A stretch of DNA of 64,000 nucleotides from Bacteroidales bacterium (GTDB lineage Bacteria; Bacteroidota; Bacteroidia; Bacteroidales; UBA932). Shown here piece after piece: positions 42,510 to 56,056 of this stretch (positions within the stretch are counted from its first letter, which is position 1; each line of letters begins with the position of its first letter). The DNA lies in the NCBI GenBank assembly GCA_017527415.1, contig JAFXQA010000012.1, positions 85,604 to 149,603 of the forward strand. Direction: 5' to 3'. The notes below the pieces were generated by a model, which ran no database searches, was not told where the DNA came from, and saw only the letters and a list, made by a program, of their open reading frames with translations. Both the position numbers and the translations under genes were made by a program.

Positions 42510-45500
42510 TTAGAATGTTACACTTAGTCCGAAGATATACCTCGACACGTTGGGATAATTGCTTGTGGATCCGGTCTCCGGATCAAGGCCGTCAAAACGC
42601 GTCAGGGTAAAGAGGTTTTCACCGGTGAAATACAGGCGGGTCCTTGAGATCAGCGGACTGGTCCATTTGGAGGGCAGGGTATAGCCCAGGGACAAAGAAC
42701 GGAGCTTCAGGTATGACGCATCCTGCAGCCAGAAATCGTTGTTGACCGTGTTGCGCCCGCCGTCGTTGGTCGTGATCGACGGTATCTTGCTGTCCCTGTT
42801 GTCCGGAGACCAGGCATTCAAAAACTTCTTGTTGATCACCGAGCCGTTTTTAAGGACATTGGTATACCATGTATTGTTGAGATATTGCTTTATCCCTGCC
42901 ACGCCGCTCAGCAGCACAGACAGGTCTATGCCCTTCCAGCCAGCACTTAGATTGAGGCCGAAAAAGTGACTCGGGTAGCTGTGCCCTTTGATTACCCTGT
43001 CGTCATCATTTATGATTTTGTGGCCTATCTCGCCGGGCTTTTGCTGGTCCTTGTATATAAAATCTCCCGGCTGGGGCGTCGAGGGGTAAAACACATAACC
43101 GTCGGCAAGCATTTGATCTATCTTCTCCTGGGTTGCAATGCATTCAACTTCCCGGACGTAATAATCATATATGCTATATCCCTCCAGCAATATCCTCTGC
43201 CCCGAGTAGGTGGGGACATCCCCGTGGTATTTAAGGACCTTGTTGCGCACAAAAGACCAGTTACCGGATATGCCATAAGTGAAGTCTCTACCTATGTTTC
43301 CCTTCCAGGAAAACTCGGTATCAAACCCCCTGTTGCGTACAACACCGGCGTTCTCATAAGGAGCATCAAGCCGGCCGAAAACACCGGGAATGGCGGCCCT
43401 GATGAGGATATCATCGGTCTGCTTGTCGTACAGATCCAGTGTCCATTCCAGGCGTCCCTTGAAAGCACTGAAATCCAAACCGACATCAGTCATCGTGGTC
43501 GTTTCCCAAGTCAAGTCATCGTTTACAATGGCCGAAATCCCCACGCCGGGAATGGTCTTGCCGTCAAAAACGTACACCTGCCTCTCATACAGCAGCTGCG
43601 TAGCATAGTCGCCGACGGCATTGTTGCCGAGTCGGCCCCAAGACCCCCTCAACTTGAGATTGTCAATCCAGGAAGAGCGAAACCAAGGCTCCTGAGAAAT
43701 CCTCCAGGCCCCGGAGAACGACGGGAAGAAGCCCCAGCGGTGGCCCGGAGCAAATCTCGACGAACCGTCCGCACGGGCGTTGGCCTCAAAGATATAACGG
43801 CCCTTCCAGTCATAATTTATACGTCCGAATACCGAGCGCACGGCATTGTCCGTGCTGTTTCCTTTCATCGTAGACGGAGTAGCCGCGGCATCCATCGTAG
43901 GAGTGGATGCGCTCAGCACATCAAGCGCCTGGGCATAGGTGTAATGATACCTGCGGTACTCCTGGTTGTATCCGGCCGTGAGCGACAGGTTGTGGTTTTG
44001 TATTTTGGGGAGTATGTCCCAATTGAGGAACGAGTCCAGCATCAGGGTATAATCCAGACTGTTCTGTTCGGTTAGCTGGTTGGAAGTAGTACCCGTCCGC
44101 AGCAGGACCGCATTGTTTTTCAGGTCCCAGACCTCCACATTCGGGTAGTTCATCTGCTTCAGCACATAAAACTCACCGGATGCAGCGGCATTGTTGTGCC
44201 ATACCAAATTGGGCAGGATGGTTATATCCATACCCAGCTTCCCCTGCATCTTATACGTTGATTGGAGTCTGTCATATCCGGCATTCGCCGCGAAGATGTT
44301 GTTGGCCTGTACATTTCCTCCAGGAGCCCACTCACCTCCGAAGCGGCCGTCCGAGCTGATGGGCAGAGTGCCGGGAGACGCGTTGCTCACAGATGACATC
44401 ACAGTCGCAATCTCCAACGCATCCTTGCGGCCATAATAGCCGTTGATGTTTGCCGTCATATGAAGCCAGGGAGTGACATCGGCACCTACGTTGGAGCGTA
44501 CCGAATAGCGCTTGTACCCGGTACCCTTCATAGTACCGTCGTTCTGCATATAACCAAGCGAAATCAGATAATTGACAGATTTCCCGCCCCCGGACATCTG
44601 TACACCATGCTCCTGGAAGAAAGAAGGCCTGAACACCTCATTGAACCAATCGGTATTGCTATATGCCTCATCAGTCCCGGAATTGGCCGCCCACTCATCA
44701 ATTATTTCCTGGCCGAAATAAGGAACCGCTCCGGCGTTTTGGGCCGCCTGATTCATGGTGTTCATATAAGTGACGTAATCACTTACCACCTCGATAGGGA
44801 TAGCGACCTGCTGCCAGCCCGCTTTTACGTTGTATGTAACCTTAGACTGTCCCTCTTTGCCGGATTTTGTGGTAATCAGGATTACTCCATTAGCAGCTCT
44901 GGAGCCATATATGGCAGAGGATGCGGCGTCTTTGAGCACAGACATCGACGCCACGTCCTGTGGGTTCACGTCTGACAAAGAGCCCACAATGCCGTCTATT
45001 ACCACCAGGGGCGAACTACTGTTGAGTGTGCCGAGGCCACGTATCGTCACGGACGCCCCATCACTTCCGGGCTCGCCCGAAGACTGCTGGGCGAGCAAGC
45101 CTGACGCTACACCCTGCAGACCCGAAGACAAGTTTGTGACGGCCCTTATTTCGGAAGTCTCTTCCATATTGACCGCCGTGACAGCTCCGGACAGATTGAC
45201 TTTCTTCTGAGTGCCGTAACCCACCACTACGGTAGCTTCCAGAAACTCATTGTCAGGCTCCAGAGTGAAATCAATGTTCCTCTTGCCGGCCACCGGCCGC
45301 TCAACACTCTTGTAGCCGAGATAAGAGACCGTCAATACGTCTTTCGGATCGGCATCGATCTCATATCGTCCATCTATATCGGTAATCGCACCCACGCCGG
45401 AGCGGCCATTTATAGTAATCCCGGCACCGATCAAAGGCTCTCCCGTCTCATCTCTGACTACTCCTTTGACGACAAAAGCCGGCTTCCCCTCATCGAGGGG

Positions 45501-45815
45501 CGGTGTTTGTCTTTTGGAGATAAAGACATTATTGCCGTTTACGTCGATTACGACGTCCTGACCCTCAAACAGTTTGGCTAGTACTGTTTTGAGGTCCTCG
45601 TTTTCTGCATTCACGGAAACCTGTCTGGACAGGTCGATCCCTTCAGATTTAATCACGACAGAATAGCCGTACATCTTTTGAATCTCCGTCACGGCCCTGC
45701 TGACAGGAGTGTTGCGCAGATTCAACGTGATAATCTGCCCTGAGACCTGAATGCATAATGTAACGAGGACAGACAGCGATATAAATCGCAGCCCATACTT
45801 TCTGTTCAGCCTCAT
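42510..45815 (-). CDS. SusC/RagA-family TonB-linked transporter with STN domain
   Basis: 1101 residues. Signal peptide, STN signalling domain (about 28-100), carboxypeptidase-like beta sandwich with Gly-Val-Val-Arg-Asp-Glu-Thr-Gly-Glu-Pro-Leu-Ile-Gly-Ala (about 115-195), TonB box area, plug with Val-Leu-Lys-Asp-Ala-Ala-Ser-Ser-Ala-Ile-Tyr-Gly-Ser-Arg-Ala-Ala-Asn-Gly, and a long barrel ending Val-Thr-Phe. The STN domain points to regulation through the FecR protein encoded 8 bp upstream and the ECF sigma at 51068. It imports the oligosaccharide for this locus. Confidence 0.96.
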   Translation of the reverse strand: MRLNRKYGLRFISLSVLVTLCIQVSGQIITLNLRNTPVSRAVTEIQKMYGYSVVIKSEGIDLSRQVSVNAENEDLKTVLAKLFEGQDVVIDVNGNNVFISKRQTPPLDEGKPAFVVKGVVRDETGEPLIGAGITINGRSGVGAITDIDGRYEIDADPKDVLTVSYLGYKSVERPVAGKRNIDFTLEPDNEFLEATVVVGYGTQKKVNLSGAVTAVNMEETSEIRAVTNLSSGLQGVASGLLAQQSSGEPGSDGASVTIRGLGTLNSSSPLVVIDGIVGSLSDVNPQDVASMSVLKDAASSAIYGSRAANGVILITTKSGKEGQSKVTYNVKAGWQQVAIPIEVVSDYVTYMNTMNQAAQNAGAVPYFGQEIIDEWAANSGTDEAYSNTDWFNEVFRPSFFQEHGVQMSGGGKSVNYLISLGYMQNDGTMKGTGYKRYSVRSNVGADVTPWLHMTANINGYYGRKDALEIATVMSSVSNASPGTLPISSDGRFGGEWAPGGNVQANNIFAANAGYDRLQSTYKMQGKLGMDITILPNLVWHNNAAASGEFYVLKQMNYPNVEVWDLKNNAVLLRTGTTSNQLTEQNSLDYTLMLDSFLNWDILPKIQNHNLSLTAGYNQEYRRYHYTYAQALDVLSASTPTMDAAATPSTMKGNSTDNAVRSVFGRINYDWKGRYIFEANARADGSSRFAPGHRWGFFPSFSGAWRISQEPWFRSSWIDNLKLRGSWGRLGNNAVGDYATQLLYERQVYVFDGKTIPGVGISAIVNDDLTWETTTMTDVGLDFSAFKGRLEWTLDLYDKQTDDILIRAAIPGVFGRLDAPYENAGVVRNRGFDTEFSWKGNIGRDFTYGISGNWSFVRNKVLKYHGDVPTYSGQRILLEGYSIYDYYVREVECIATQEKIDQMLADGYVFYPSTPQPGDFIYKDQQKPGEIGHKIINDDDRVIKGHSYPSHFFGLNLSAGWKGIDLSVLLSGVAGIKQYLNNTWYTNVLKNGSVINKKFLNAWSPDNRDSKIPSITTNDGGRNTVNNDFWLQDASYLKLRSLSLGYTLPSKWTSPLISRTRLYFTGENLFTLTRFDGLDPETGSTSNYPNVSRYIFGLSVTF

Positions 45816-45823
45816 TTATTTGA

Positions 45824-46756
45824 CTATTTTTTTGTAATGTAAAAGATACTGTCCTTTTGAGAAATGAGGAAGTGGTTGCCGGTATTCAGGGCCTCGAGAA
45901 TGGTTTTGACGTCCTCCTGGTTAATAAAAGAGGCGTAATAACGTTCGGACGCCAGGTCCTGGTCTTGTATAACTATATTTACATTGTATTTCCTGCCAAG
46001 GGTGGAGGCGATATCGGACAGGGGCGTATTGCGGAACTGCAAGCCGCCAAGGCTTACGACTTCTTCAAAATAATTTGCCGCAAAAGTACGCCGCTGTACC
46101 GTCCCGGTATTCCTGTCATATTTGACAAGGTCCCCTGGAGAAAGAAAGACGGAACTTTCTTTCTCCGGGAAACTCATCTCGACAGACCCTTCTACAAGGG
46201 CCACTTCATCTTCTTCATTATCAGGGAAAGAGCTGACATTAAATTTGGTGCCGTGCACGATGACGCTCATATTGCCCGTACTGACCACAAATTGCCTGCG
46301 TTTATCCTTGGTGACATCCATAAAGGCCTCGCCGACAAGTATTACCTTGCGTTGACGCCCTTTAAACTCTTCAGGATAAAACAACTGGCTGCAAGGGCTG
46401 AGCAAGGCTGTAGAGCCGTCCGGCAATGTGACCCGGCTGGTTTCCGCATATGAGGTCGCGACCTGCAGCCACTCGCTCTCAGCCGAGAAAGTCCTGCTCA
46501 AAGACCATACGCACAAGCCGATGACAGGGAGTATCAGGACCGCGGCAGCCCTCAAGGCCCAGTTCCCGACCTTCGCCATACGGCGCGGAGGCGGAGTAAG
46601 TCCGGCGCTTTGAGCAAATCTGGCAAAGCCCTTTTCGGCATCGGATCGCGAGCCGTCTGCACAAGAGGAATATATCTTGTGCAGGACAGCATCGACCTCA
46701 GGCTTGTCCTCGCCCTCAATCAGCCAATCGCAAAACTTGTCATCTCTTTCCGTCAT
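45824..46756 (-). CDS. FecR-family anti-sigma factor of the PUL
   Basis: 310 residues. Cytoplasmic N-terminus about 1-80, TM helix near 85-105 (Ala-Ala-Ala-Val-Leu-Ile-Leu-Pro-Val-Ile-Gly-Leu), then the periplasmic FecR domain (Leu-Pro-Asp-Gly-Ser-Thr-Ala-Leu-Leu-Ser) and the STN-contact tail. The ATG at 46756 is preferred to an upstream in-frame alternative at 46768. It leads the SusC operon under its own promoter at 46798-46829. Its presumed sigma partner is 4.3 kb away, beyond two other genes, which is unusual. Confidence 0.9.
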   Translation of the reverse strand: MTERDDKFCDWLIEGEDKPEVDAVLHKIYSSCADGSRSDAEKGFARFAQSAGLTPPPRRMAKVGNWALRAAAVLILPVIGLCVWSLSRTFSAESEWLQVATSYAETSRVTLPDGSTALLSPCSQLFYPEEFKGRQRKVILVGEAFMDVTKDKRRQFVVSTGNMSVIVHGTKFNVSSFPDNEEDEVALVEGSVEMSFPEKESSVFLSPGDLVKYDRNTGTVQRRTFAANYFEEVVSLGGLQFRNTPLSDIASTLGRKYNVNIVIQDQDLASERYYASFINQEDVKTILEALNTGNHFLISQKDSIFYITKK

Positions 46757-46768
46757 AGTGCTTACCAA

Positions 46769-46797
46769 TCAAGACTGTCGGTGTCAAGATTGTCGGT
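46769..46797 (-). repeat. Two 14-bp direct repeats in the FecR-SusC leader
   Basis: TCAAGACTGTCGGT (46769-46782) and TCAAGATTGTCGGT (46784-46797), one mismatch, 15-bp period. They occupy the stretch between the -7 box and the start codon, so they would be in the 5' UTR. They could be a protein or RNA binding site. Confidence 0.5.
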
Positions 46798-46829
46798 CAA
46801 AGTTACAATATTATTGAATGAAGTACAAA
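46798..46829 (-). promoter_or_regulatory. Consensus promoter of the FecR-SusC-SusD operon
   Basis: Minus strand TTTG (46826-46829), 20 bp, TAACTTTG (46798-46805). Both elements match the housekeeping consensus, so the operon can be expressed without the ECF sigma. Confidence 0.75.
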
Positions 46830-46904
46830 TTACTGAAGATTCAATAGAAACGGATTTGATTATTGGAGCCGTGTAGTTGGTATTTTTTTTCATATCATTC
46901 AATA

Positions 46905-48914
46905 TTAGATTTTCATACAACGCACAGGAAGTGCCCATTGTGTCTGGCTTTTCTGACCATTGCTGAATTTTGTCCGACCATAATTACCCAGGCTATAACC
47001 AGCCAGCGCCGTTCCGTCGACCACGGCATTGCCGGCCCAATAGTACGACGAATAGCCAACATTATTTAACTGTCCTGAAGCCCGGAATCCAACAGCAGGA
47101 TAGTATGAGGTATTGGATGCGCCTGCATTGAATACTACTCCTGACAAGTTTGAATCAGCTTCCCAAGCTACATTTGAATTCCAGAGAGTGTACCACGCAT
47201 AAGTATTGGTAACAGGCACAATATATCCTGGTGGGCACGGATCATAATTGGTTTTTCCATCTCTGCCGTTAGTGCTGTTCCATAGTTTCAGTGCATCCGA
47301 CTGAGGCAGATTGTACAACCAGGTATTGGTGCAGGCTGTTGTCCCAGTGTTAGCATAGTAATGTATATTGGTCGTCGGATGGGCTGTTGAATACGCTATT
47401 TCCCCACCATCGGCAGCTCCGGCAACAGAGTTACGTACCGACGAGAATGCAGTTGCTACAGCAGAAAGCTCTGAATTAAACACATAGTTCTGTGTCTTGT
47501 CTCCCCATGCAGCGGACTCTTTGGCGGATACATTGCTTCCGACCACTCCGGGACCGGGGAAGGGATCCTTGCGACCCCATTGATACATCAGCCCGTAAGA
47601 GTTCGCATCCGCCTGCGCATTAGAAAGTGCTCCAAGATTACGATCTGTCATCAGCCAGGCATCATTGCGTCCGTAATGCGTCGGTGTCAAGGGGTCCTCG
47701 GTAGTACACCAGATATGCCAGCTCCAGACCACCTTATTCTCCGAATCGCACAAGACTATTACGCTATTGCCATTGGAGGCCGGCTCAACTCTGAAGTTGA
47801 TGTTACCGCTGTCGCCTATACCTACTCCGCTTACCTTGGACTCAGTCCCGGTTGCCCACAGCCAGTTGGCCCTGTAACCGTCAGTATAAGGTTGTGATCC
47901 TGCAAATACTTTCGTCTTATCAACCTTCTGGGCGGGGAAACAATAGTAACCACCCTCCGATACTATGTAGCAGTTGGCACGGGCGTAGCTATAATTCGCG
48001 TCTAGCAGACTGACGTATGTGGGGACACCCTTTCCTGCGGTGATTTTGGTATCGATAGATGAAAACTCAAACATATAAAGCCCCTGCGCAGACAAAGCCT
48101 TGGGATTGACATTGAAGGTAACTTTCTGACCATTGGTCATCTCGAGTACGAAATGACAGTTTGCATCAGTGAGATCCACCGGATTGATAGCGGCCCAGGC
48201 GGTCTGAACGTCGCTCATGTAAGCGGTGTTTGGGAAATTGATGATAAGAGTCTTGCCCCCGTCACCGGTCTCTGATGATACGATCTCACCCGTCTCACAG
48301 TTAAGCGTCACACCTCCCACAAACGCCACATCGGCGGTCATCGTCAAGGACTTCATCGTAGCCTCCCTGTACACACAGTCGCGGCCGTCAATTTTGAACT
48401 TGACGAAGGCCAGAGGGTGATGAAACAGCATTTTATATGCACCTGCCTCGCTATCATACTGCGTATCATCGCTGTGTCCTACCATAAAGTCGCTCACTCC
48501 GACGATATCGTTGATCTCCGAAGTCTGGCTGATTTCCGTAGGGATACTCAAGGAGACGCTCGTCGGATCATCGCCGTACGAAGAAGAATACGGATATACC
48601 GCATAAAGAGAGAACGGCGTGCCTGCCGGTGTCATTGTGCCGGAGAATTTGCCGGTGCTGGTCCCGACAGAGGCGGCTATCACCCCGAAATCGACGTTGG
48701 AGTTAAGCGCATTGCCTTTTTCCCACACGCTAATGGCATCGCCGGACTTCCAATTAATCTCCTTGCAAGCGCAGAGCTCGGTCTTTGTAAACTCCTGCAT
48801 CGACGTCACAAGGGTAAAGTTACCTTCTTTTCCGGTTTCCGGAGTCTCCGGGCCTTTCTCTTTAGAGCAGGCCGCCAGAGAGAAGATCAGTAAGAATAAT
48901 CCAATCTTTTTCAT
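46905..48914 (-). CDS. Fimbrillin-like (Mfa-type) lipoprotein
   Basis: 669 residues. Lipid anchor at the Cys in Ser-Leu-Ala-Ala-Cys-Ser-Lys (residue 16). The N-terminal 290 residues have Mfa/fimbrillin features (Ile-Ser-Val-Trp-Glu, Leu-Tyr-Ala-Val-Tyr-Pro-Tyr). The C-terminal half resembles the Fibrobacter-type major paralogous domain: Leu-Met-Tyr-Gln-Trp-Gly-Arg-Lys-Asp-Pro, Asp-Pro-Cys-Pro-Pro-Gly-Tyr and a terminal Leu-Pro-Val-Arg-Cys-Met. In PULs such proteins are usually surface glycan-binding or adhesive. It lies between lyase-like paralogue B and FecR. Confidence 0.78.
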   Translation of the reverse strand: MKKIGLFLLIFSLAACSKEKGPETPETGKEGNFTLVTSMQEFTKTELCACKEINWKSGDAISVWEKGNALNSNVDFGVIAASVGTSTGKFSGTMTPAGTPFSLYAVYPYSSSYGDDPTSVSLSIPTEISQTSEINDIVGVSDFMVGHSDDTQYDSEAGAYKMLFHHPLAFVKFKIDGRDCVYREATMKSLTMTADVAFVGGVTLNCETGEIVSSETGDGGKTLIINFPNTAYMSDVQTAWAAINPVDLTDANCHFVLEMTNGQKVTFNVNPKALSAQGLYMFEFSSIDTKITAGKGVPTYVSLLDANYSYARANCYIVSEGGYYCFPAQKVDKTKVFAGSQPYTDGYRANWLWATGTESKVSGVGIGDSGNINFRVEPASNGNSVIVLCDSENKVVWSWHIWCTTEDPLTPTHYGRNDAWLMTDRNLGALSNAQADANSYGLMYQWGRKDPFPGPGVVGSNVSAKESAAWGDKTQNYVFNSELSAVATAFSSVRNSVAGAADGGEIAYSTAHPTTNIHYYANTGTTACTNTWLYNLPQSDALKLWNSTNGRDGKTNYDPCPPGYIVPVTNTYAWYTLWNSNVAWEADSNLSGVVFNAGASNTSYYPAVGFRASGQLNNVGYSSYYWAGNAVVDGTALAGYSLGNYGRTKFSNGQKSQTQWALPVRCMKI

Positions 48915-48966
48915 AAAAGCGAAAATAGGTCGTTAATAATGTGATTAATATTTAGTTGTCTTTATT

Positions 48967-51003
48967 TTACTTGAATATGTACTTGGCCTCGTCCCAGCCG
49001 TTGATGGAGAAGAAGGCCTCACAGAAGTTGGAGAAATCAGTACTGTTGCCCCAAGCCTCATTCTGAGCGAAATACCAGTTACTTGCTTCTAAATACTCGG
49101 GGGCTGTGTCATTGTATATATACCTGTTATAGTAGTGTTTCCTGCCGAATGTCCCGCTTATGCCGAGACGGATGCCCTCGGGGGTGTCCACATAGCAGGC
49201 AAAACTGTCACCATTGGCAAATGCCTTCTGGGCAGGGACCGATACGGAGGCCTCCATCACCTGTTTGCGGAGCTTGGCGAACCTGGAGGGCGTGATGATA
49301 CAATCATCAGTCCTCAGCCAGACCGCCACTCCTGCCGGTGCATCCCCTGCAACCGGCGTATTTTCATTCAGCATGGTGCTGATGCGTGCGGCGGTGTGGG
49401 TGCCGTTATTCAAGACATAATAATTACGGGTGCCGGTACCGCTGTCGTCGTACAACGTATGCGTTACGCTCGCACCATTTTTGTCAAATCCGTACAAAAA
49501 GCGTATAGACACGACGACATCGTCGATCTTGATAAAGAAACAGTCTCCGGACGGCTCGCTTCCCCAGTCCGTTACCTGGGTGTCATCAACCCACAATTCA
49601 TCTACATTTGTCTTGGGGATCAGGAAATGTGACATGAGATTGGTGGCGTTGGGATTGTCCCGCCCGTTGCCAGCCTCTAGGAAAACAATCTGGTTGTCGT
49701 GCTGGGCCCTCGCGAAGGCGTCCCTGTAGCACGTCCAGACGTGGGAATAGGTCCCGGGAAGGAACCCGTAAGGGTCGCCCCGGCCCTCCATATAATGAGC
49801 GATATTGACATTGTATGGATGATTGTCGGTACGGACGATTATGTTGATCTGCTTCTCGGTACCGTTGCCGGTGTAGTGATGACCTCCGCTGCTCACGCAG
49901 TAATACTTGTCTACGTAATTCATACTGTTCATCGCATAGTACTGCTTGCCGTCATTGTATGTGGCAGTCTCGTCCCCGAAGATATACGACACCATCCTCG
50001 GGTACTCTGCATTGATACGCTTATTTTTTGCGCTCAAAGTCCAGGCGGCGAGTTGCTTGTATGCATACATGCCGGCCCCGGACAGCATACCCTTGGCCAT
50101 CTGGTCGATGTTGCCTCCGCTCGCTCCTCTGTAATAACAGCGGGACATGGCTCCTGACAGTGTCGAGGCCGGAGTGTAATAATTGGCGGCCATCATCACG
50201 GAGTAGAGGTCCCTGATTTTGGTCGCCTTGGCCAGGGCCGAAGCATTTTTCATAAAGTTGCAGATGAATCCTATACACTCCATCTGCACGCCGGTGTATG
50301 TCGGGCTGTTGTGCTCGTGGAAGCCGTAAGCGGCCGTCTGTGCATAGTATGCATCCAGGCACTCATAACCCTTCGCCGCGATTGCGGCCGGAGTCAGGTC
50401 CAGTCCGGCGCCCCATCTGCGGGAAGGATCAAGGTTTTCGCCTAGAGCCACAAGATTCCAGATGTGCATAAGATAGATGTTGGAATATGTGACTGCGACA
50501 TTGTCGTGTTTCCACAGCGCATTGACGGCCTTGTCCACAAAGCCGTCAAAGGCGGCTTTGGTCTCGTCCGACCAGGTCGGGTAATAACGTATCAGCGCTA
50601 CGGATGCCAGCTGTAGGGCAAACTCGATGTTGTTTGCATCAGAATAATCCTGCGCCCCGTCTTTAAGGTATCTGGGGACACGCCCTGTCTGCTCCCCGTC
50701 CTGCACCTGGACGGAGGCGAATTTGTCAATGGTCCAGCGTATATCACTCTCGGCCCATCCTCCGGCTTCGCTCACCTCAATGATGAAGTCGAAATACTGG
50801 GTGGTGTCAAAACCGTCCTCACTGTTGTAAACGGCAGTCCATAAAGATGATGCCCTGCCAGGATCGGATTTTACCGTGAGAGTGGGGAGCTCCCTAAACT
50901 CCAATGGCTCTACTTCTTTGTCTTCACAGACATCTTTTTGGCAGGAGACGGATAAAAAAAGGCCGAAAACGGCAAGAGCTGTAAATGATAGTTTCAGTGA
51001 CAT
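48967..51003 (-). CDS. Lyase-like lipoprotein, paralogue B (uncharacterised family)
   Basis: 678 residues from the ATG at 51003; lipobox Leu-Ser-Val-Ser-Cys. Collinear with the 38781 protein over its whole length, roughly half identical by eye in the helical part. Shared blocks include Phe-Asp-Thr-Thr-Gln-Tyr-Phe, Val-Thr-Tyr-Ser-Asn-Ile, His-Glu-His-Asn-Ser-Pro-Thr-Tyr-Thr-Gly, Ser-Arg-Cys-Tyr-Tyr-Arg-Gly and Gly-His-His-Tyr-Thr-Gly-Asn-Gly-Thr-Glu. It is the first gene after the ECF sigma. Two diverged copies in one locus suggest successive or linkage-specific cleavage. Family unknown to me. Confidence 0.6.
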   Translation of the reverse strand: MSLKLSFTALAVFGLFLSVSCQKDVCEDKEVEPLEFRELPTLTVKSDPGRASSLWTAVYNSEDGFDTTQYFDFIIEVSEAGGWAESDIRWTIDKFASVQVQDGEQTGRVPRYLKDGAQDYSDANNIEFALQLASVALIRYYPTWSDETKAAFDGFVDKAVNALWKHDNVAVTYSNIYLMHIWNLVALGENLDPSRRWGAGLDLTPAAIAAKGYECLDAYYAQTAAYGFHEHNSPTYTGVQMECIGFICNFMKNASALAKATKIRDLYSVMMAANYYTPASTLSGAMSRCYYRGASGGNIDQMAKGMLSGAGMYAYKQLAAWTLSAKNKRINAEYPRMVSYIFGDETATYNDGKQYYAMNSMNYVDKYYCVSSGGHHYTGNGTEKQINIIVRTDNHPYNVNIAHYMEGRGDPYGFLPGTYSHVWTCYRDAFARAQHDNQIVFLEAGNGRDNPNATNLMSHFLIPKTNVDELWVDDTQVTDWGSEPSGDCFFIKIDDVVVSIRFLYGFDKNGASVTHTLYDDSGTGTRNYYVLNNGTHTAARISTMLNENTPVAGDAPAGVAVWLRTDDCIITPSRFAKLRKQVMEASVSVPAQKAFANGDSFACYVDTPEGIRLGISGTFGRKHYYNRYIYNDTAPEYLEASNWYFAQNEAWGNSTDFSNFCEAFFSINGWDEAKYIFK

Positions 51004-51067
51004 GATACGCTGCGGTTCAATACTTATACATAAAGAACACGCGAGCGCGTACAATTACCCAATCACC

Positions 51068-51613
51068 CTACGAAAAACTGTCACGAATCTGGGCAAGCGC
51101 CAGGGCGATATGTCTGTCCACAGTGCGTACCGACAGCCCCAGCCGGTCGGCGATCTCCTTGTTGCTCAGGCCTTTCTCACGACTCAGCAGATACACCGTC
51201 CGCCGCTGCTTAGGCATCTTGGAAACGATTGTCTGTATTCTTGATTTGGACTCGACCGCAAATGCAAGATCTTCTACACCCCATGCCTCCTGGATACTGT
51301 CTTTAATCTCCGAAGAATCGATAGTCCGGCGTTTCTTGCGGTCCCGGATATAATTGAGCATCAGTCTCTTGGTGATGACATAGATATAGTTTTCGATGGA
51401 CTGGCCCTCCTGCAGCTGCTCCCTGTTTATAAATACCTTCATAAAGGATTCCTGGACTATATCTTCGGCGGCTGCCCTATCTTTTATGATACAGTCTACG
51501 AAATTGACGAACTTGCCATAGTAAAGGCGAAAGAGAGACTGATAACTGTCATGATCCCCCTTTTTCAAGCCTTTTATGAGTGTTTTTTCGTCGTTTTTCA
51601 CACTCCGTCCCAT
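51068..51613 (-). CDS. ECF sigma factor of the PUL
   Basis: 181 residues. Region 2 with Ala-Ala-Glu-Asp-Ile-Val-Gln-Glu-Ser-Phe-Met-Lys-Val and Tyr-Ile-Tyr-Val-Ile-Thr-Lys; region 4 with Lys-Glu-Ile-Ala-Asp-Arg-Leu-Gly-Leu-Ser-Val-Arg-Thr-Val-Asp. By analogy it is held by the FecR protein and released when SusC binds substrate. Genes run in the order sigma, lyase-like B, fimbrillin-like, FecR, SusC, instead of sigma directly beside FecR. Confidence 0.93.
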   Translation of the reverse strand: MGRSVKNDEKTLIKGLKKGDHDSYQSLFRLYYGKFVNFVDCIIKDRAAAEDIVQESFMKVFINREQLQEGQSIENYIYVITKRLMLNYIRDRKKRRTIDSSEIKDSIQEAWGVEDLAFAVESKSRIQTIVSKMPKQRRTVYLLSREKGLSNKEIADRLGLSVRTVDRHIALALAQIRDSFS

Positions 51614-51669
51614 ATGTTATATGGCAGGATATAGCTGGCGCATTTTGTCTGTTTCTTTTATCCTACCCA

Positions 51670-51677
51670 CAAATATA
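51670..51677 (-). promoter_or_regulatory. -7 box (TATATTTG) of the ECF sigma operon
   Basis: Minus-strand match 56 nt upstream of the sigma start. No clear TTTG -33 element. Confidence 0.5.
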
Positions 51678-51726
51678 ATGTTTTTACGGTAAAAAAAGCC
51701 CCCTTGACAATCAGGCACTTAAAAGA

Positions 51727-51756
51727 AAGCGTCTGGTGCAATCACACCAGACGCTT
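51727..51756 (-). terminator. Intrinsic terminator of rpoBC
   Basis: 12-bp perfect stem (AAGCGTCTGGTG with its complement) and 6-nt loop, 25 bp past the rpoC stop, followed on the minus strand by TCTTTT. It differs from the hairpin beside the displaced rpoC tail (29772-29815). Confidence 0.85.
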
Positions 51757-51781
51757 TTGTGTAAACCACTGAAAATCAATT

Positions 51782-56032
<4,251 letters not shown>

Positions 56033-56056
56033 ATTCCTTTTATATTATCCGTTATA

